Shown here: positions 61,123-64,000 of the stretch, piece after piece
Layout: the number at the start of each line of letters is the position of its first letter
Numbering within the stretch: the stretch's first letter is position 1
NCBI RefSeq assembly: GCF_020966755.1
Contig: NZ_JAJKFT010000002.1
Location: 372,001-436,000, forward strand
DNA: 64,000 bases
Direction: 5' to 3'
DNA from: Blastopirellula sediminis
Lineage (GTDB): Bacteria; Planctomycetota; Planctomycetia; Pirellulales; Pirellulaceae
The notes under the pieces: generated by a model
Seen by the model: only the letters and a program-made list of their open reading frames with translations
Database searches by the model: none
What the model was told of the DNA's origin: nothing
Position numbers and translations under genes: made by a program

Positions 61123-64000
61123 GCGACCGGATTCGCTTCCGGATCCCGTTCGATCGGCAGTCCTTTGGCGAACCAAGGATAGATGCACGGCACCACCAGC
61201 GACGTGAGAAGCGTCGACGTGATCAGCCCGCCGATCACGACCGTCGCCAAAGGACGTTGCATTTCGGCGCCGTCGCTGGTTGAGAGAGCCATCGGCAAGA
61301 AGCCGAGACTCGCTACGAGCGCGGTCATCAGCACCGGTCGCAACCGGGCCAAGGCGGTCGTGTGGCTGATCCCGTCGATCGGCACGCCTGCCTTGCGGAG
61401 ATTTTCCGCCGAGCTGACCCAGACCAGTCCGTTGAGCACCGCCACGCCGAACAGGGCGATGAACCCGACGCCGGCCGAGATGCTGAACGGCATCTCTCGC
61501 AGGTAGAGCGCGAAGATGCCGCCCGACGCGGCCATCGGCACCGCCAGGAAGATGAGCAGCGCCAAGCGGACCGAGCCGAGACTCGTGTGCAACAGCAGCA
61601 GAATGATCAACAGCACGATCGGCGTGATGATCGCCAAGCGTTGACTGGCCGATTGCAGATTCTGGAAGTCGCCGCCCCACTGGATTTCGTAGCCGGTCGG
61701 CAACGCGACCTTTTCGCCGATCGTGCGCTGCGCTTCCTGCACGAACGTTGCGACATCGCGACCACGGACGTTGGCCGACACGAAGGTTCGACGTCGGCCT
61801 CCTTCATGTTCGATACCGGGCGGAGTTTCTTCGAGCGTGATCTCGGCCAATTCCTTAAGCGGAACTGGTTCACCGCCGGCTTCGGCGACTGGAAGTTGCT
61901 CCAGCAGATTGAGCCGCTCGCGCCATTCCAGTGGAATGCGGACCATGATGGGGTATTTCGCTCGCCCTTCAAAGATTTCCCCGACCGGCACGCCGCCGAT
62001 CGAAGCGACGACGTCGAGCACCGATTGGGCGTCGACGCCGTACCGAGCCAGCTTCTCCGGCTGCGTTTTGATCGCGATCGTCGCGAGGTTCGCCTGGTAG
62101 TCGGCTTTGACGTCGACGGCGCCGGGGATTCCGCGGAGGACCGATTCGATCTCTTTCCCCTTCTTGGCGAGAATCTCCAGATCGTCGCCGTACAAGAGCA
62201 CCGCGACGTCGGCTTTCACGCCGGCGACCAACTCGTCGACGCGCATTTCGATCGGTTGAGTGAAACCGAAGGCGACGCCGGGGACGTTCGAGTTGAGCTT
62301 TTCCGACATTTCCTCAATCAGCTCGTCGCGAGTCTTGTGATCGGGCCAATCATGCGGCGGCTTCAGCAGCACCCACACGTCGGTTTGATGCACGCCCATC
62401 ACGTCATTGGCGATTTCGGGACGACCCGTTTTGCAGAAGACGGTCCGCACCTCAGGGAATTCTTTCAGCAACTTTTCGATCTGCGTCGACATCGCGATCG
62501 ATCCTTCGAGCGTGGCGCTCGGCAGACGAACCGCTTCAACCAGAAGGTCCCCTTCGTTCAGTCGCGGCATAAACTCGGCGCCCAGGTCCATCGCGACGGG
62601 AATGCTGATCAAGAAGACCGAGAGGGCGACGGCGACCGTTGCGCCGGAGTAGCGAATCGCCCGGGTCACGATCGGATCGTAGATCCACTTGATCCAGCGA
62701 ATCAGGAAGATTTCTTTGTCTTCCATCGTTTTCGGCAGCATCAGCGACGCCATCGCCGGCATGAAAGTGAGCGACAGGACGAGCGAACCGGCCAGTGCGA
62801 AGAGGACGGTCATCGCCATCGGGCGGAACAGTTTTCCTTCGGTCCCTTGCAGCAGCAAGATCGGAATGAACACGACCGATATGATCAACTCGCCGAACAT
62901 CGTCGGCTTGCGAACTTCAATCGCCGCGTCCCGAATCACGTCAGCGTGCAGCTTGTCGCCGTTGTCGTGCGAAAGTCGGTGGATGCAGTTTTCGATCATG
63001 ATCACCGAGCTGTCGACGATCAAACCAAAGTCGATCGCCCCCAAGCTCATCAAGCTGGCGGTCACGCCGACGGTCGCCATAACATTGGTCGCGAACAGCA
63101 TCGAAAGCGGAATCGCCATCGCCACCAGGATGCCGGCGCGAAGACTTCCCAGCATGAACAACAGCACGACGACGACCAAGAGTCCACCTTCGGTCAGGTT
63201 CGTTAAGACCGTTTTCAGCGTTCGGCCGATCAGCGCCGCTCGGTCGTAGGTCACTTCCAGACGGACCCCTTCGGGCAACGTCTTTTCGATTTCCTTCAGG
63301 CGTTCCTTGGTCGCCATCACCACTTCGCGCGAATTCTCGCCGATCAGCATCATCACCAGCCCCGTGACCGCTTCTCCACGACCATCACGCGTCACGGCGC
63401 CTTGCCGCGTCATCGGGGCGATCACCACGTTGGCGACGTCGCCGACCAGGATCGGGGCTCCGTTCGCTTCGCGGCGAATGACGATCGCTTTGATGTCGTC
63501 GATGTCGCGAAGGAGCGAAATCCCGCGGACGAAACGCTGTTCGCCGTAGTGAATCACATAACCGCCGCCGGAAGTGGCGTTGTTGTTCCGCAGACGCTCA
63601 AAGAGCGTTTCCAGCGTAATGCCGTAGCTGGTCATCCGATCGGGATCGGGCTGCACTTCAAACGTCTTGTAGTAGCCGCCGTGCGTGTTGATTTCGGTCA
63701 CGCCCGAGACTTCGCGCAAGCGGGGAGCAATTTCCCATTCCAGCATCGTGCGAAGCGCCATCGGCGAATGGCGATCGCTACGGACCTCGAACTGCAAAAT
63801 TTCGCCGAGCGCCGTCGTCAGCGGGCCAAGCGCCGGAGTCCCGTATCCTTCGGGAATGTTGGCGGTCGCTTCCACCAAACGCTGCGCAACCAAGTTGCGC
63901 GCCCAGTAGATGTCGGTCCCTTCCTGAAAGACGATCGTCACCACCGAGATGCCGAACTTCGAAACGCTGCGGACTTCCTCCACGTTCGGCAGCCCACCCA
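61119..64000 (-). CDS. CusA/CzcA-type heavy-metal efflux RND transporter (partial)
   Basis: About 960 codons are in the window; the N-terminus lies beyond base 64000, since the frame runs uninterrupted to the edge. LGAIDFGLIVDSSVIMIENC is the helix-4 proton-relay/metal motif (Asp, Asp, Glu) of the heavy-metal-efflux RND family. GTDIYWARNLVAQRLVEA, GYGTPALGPLTTALGEILQF and RHSPMALRTMLEWEIAPRLR are conserved CzcA/CusA segments. Later TSLGSVRLALLIFLAVPMAA and VGFIALFGVAVLNGLVWVSS mark the C-terminal helices. It is an inner-membrane, proton-driven exporter of divalent or monovalent metals. The metal is not told by sequence; the membrane-fusion and outer-membrane partners must lie outside the window. 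The stop TAA overlaps the convergent gene. Confidence 0.93.
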   Translation of the reverse strand, partial: GGLPNVEEVRSVSKFGISVVTIVFQEGTDIYWARNLVAQRLVEATANIPEGYGTPALGPLTTALGEILQFEVRSDRHSPMALRTMLEWEIAPRLREVSGVTEINTHGGYYKTFEVQPDPDRMTSYGITLETLFERLRNNNATSGGGYVIHYGEQRFVRGISLLRDIDDIKAIVIRREANGAPILVGDVANVVIAPMTRQGAVTRDGRGEAVTGLVMMLIGENSREVVMATKERLKEIEKTLPEGVRLEVTYDRAALIGRTLKTVLTNLTEGGLLVVVVLLFMLGSLRAGILVAMAIPLSMLFATNVMATVGVTASLMSLGAIDFGLIVDSSVIMIENCIHRLSHDNGDKLHADVIRDAAIEVRKPTMFGELIISVVFIPILLLQGTEGKLFRPMAMTVLFALAGSLVLSLTFMPAMASLMLPKTMEDKEIFLIRWIKWIYDPIVTRAIRYSGATVAVALSVFLISIPVAMDLGAEFMPRLNEGDLLVEAVRLPSATLEGSIAMSTQIEKLLKEFPEVRTVFCKTGRPEIANDVMGVHQTDVWVLLKPPHDWPDHKTRDELIEEMSEKLNSNVPGVAFGFTQPIEMRVDELVAGVKADVAVLLYGDDLEILAKKGKEIESVLRGIPGAVDVKADYQANLATIAIKTQPEKLARYGVDAQSVLDVVASIGGVPVGEIFEGRAKYPIMVRIPLEWRERLNLLEQLPVAEAGGEPVPLKELAEITLEETPPGIEHEGGRRRTFVSANVRGRDVATFVQEAQRTIGEKVALPTGYEIQWGGDFQNLQSASQRLAIITPIVLLIILLLLHTSLGSVRLALLIFLAVPMAASGGIFALYLREMPFSISAGVGFIALFGVAVLNGLVWVSSAENLRKAGVPIDGISHTTALARLRPVLMTALVASLGFLPMALSTSDGAEMQRPLATVVIGGLITSTLLTSLVVPCIYPWFAKGLPIERDPEANPVA

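Noticed and set aside
61362-63206. 614-codon plus-strand open frame rich in Asp, Arg, His and Gln
   Set aside because: It lies opposite the RND transporter gene and has the skewed composition of an antisense frame.

Overview
The window looks like a chromosomal segment from a planctomycete, probably Pirellulales (Blastopirellula- or Bremerella-like). The grounds are a moderately high G+C content, ECF sigma factors beside Ser/Thr kinases, a formylglycine sulfatase, a ThuA-like protein, an HTTM protein, several caspase/CHAT proteins, DUF4159/DUF58/BatA-type operons and many Gly-Pro-rich segments. The taxon is inferred from gene content only. No rRNA, tRNA, CRISPR array, insertion sequence or phage gene was seen.

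Layout. 1-2298 (minus): two translationally coupled alkaline-phosphatase/phosphodiesterase-superfamily genes. 2402-8746: an arylsulfotransferase-like exported protein, a small Gly-Pro-rich protein, an ECF sigma factor and a membrane Ser/Thr kinase; three of these four share collagen-like Gly-Gly-Pro inserts. 8890-10595 (plus): an AraC regulator and a TRIC-type channel. 10704-16841 (minus): two secreted Gly/His/Tyr-rich proteins, a second Ser/Thr kinase, an HTTM protein and a protein that may partner it.

16974-29099 (minus) is a close-packed series of, in transcription order, a secreted caspase, a pseudokinase-TPR-caspase fusion, an ATP-grasp-like enzyme, an EamA transporter and a secreted TPR-CHAT protease. 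A divergent ECF sigma factor lies at 29586-30176. This protease, ligase and transporter combination is the best candidate here for an undescribed system.

30215-49769: a lipidless secreted protein (minus), a small membrane protein and a TonB-like vWA protein, then a tightly overlapping plus-strand operon. That operon encodes a TPR metallopeptidase, DUF4159, MoxR ATPase, DUF58, a BatA-like vWA protein, a DUF4175-like coiled-coil protein carrying an 18-copy 12-bp repeat, a vWA/GATase-like membrane protein and a C13/caspase-like protein with a His/Cys dyad. 49766-52236: a sulfatase and a ThuA-domain protein.

52237-52952 is a non-coding interval full of unusual short repeats. 52953-61122 (plus) is a five-gene overlapping operon that matches the MoxR-vWA-beta-propeller (bpX) ternary systems proposed as NTP-dependent biological conflict systems. 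61119-64000 (minus) is a CusA/CzcA-type RND metal-efflux pump cut by the window edge.

The window therefore holds two separate MoxR/vWA chaperone-like modules and four clan-CD-type (caspase/CHAT/C13-like) proteins, mixed with sigma/kinase signalling genes. Functions rest on motifs read by eye and were not checked by searches.
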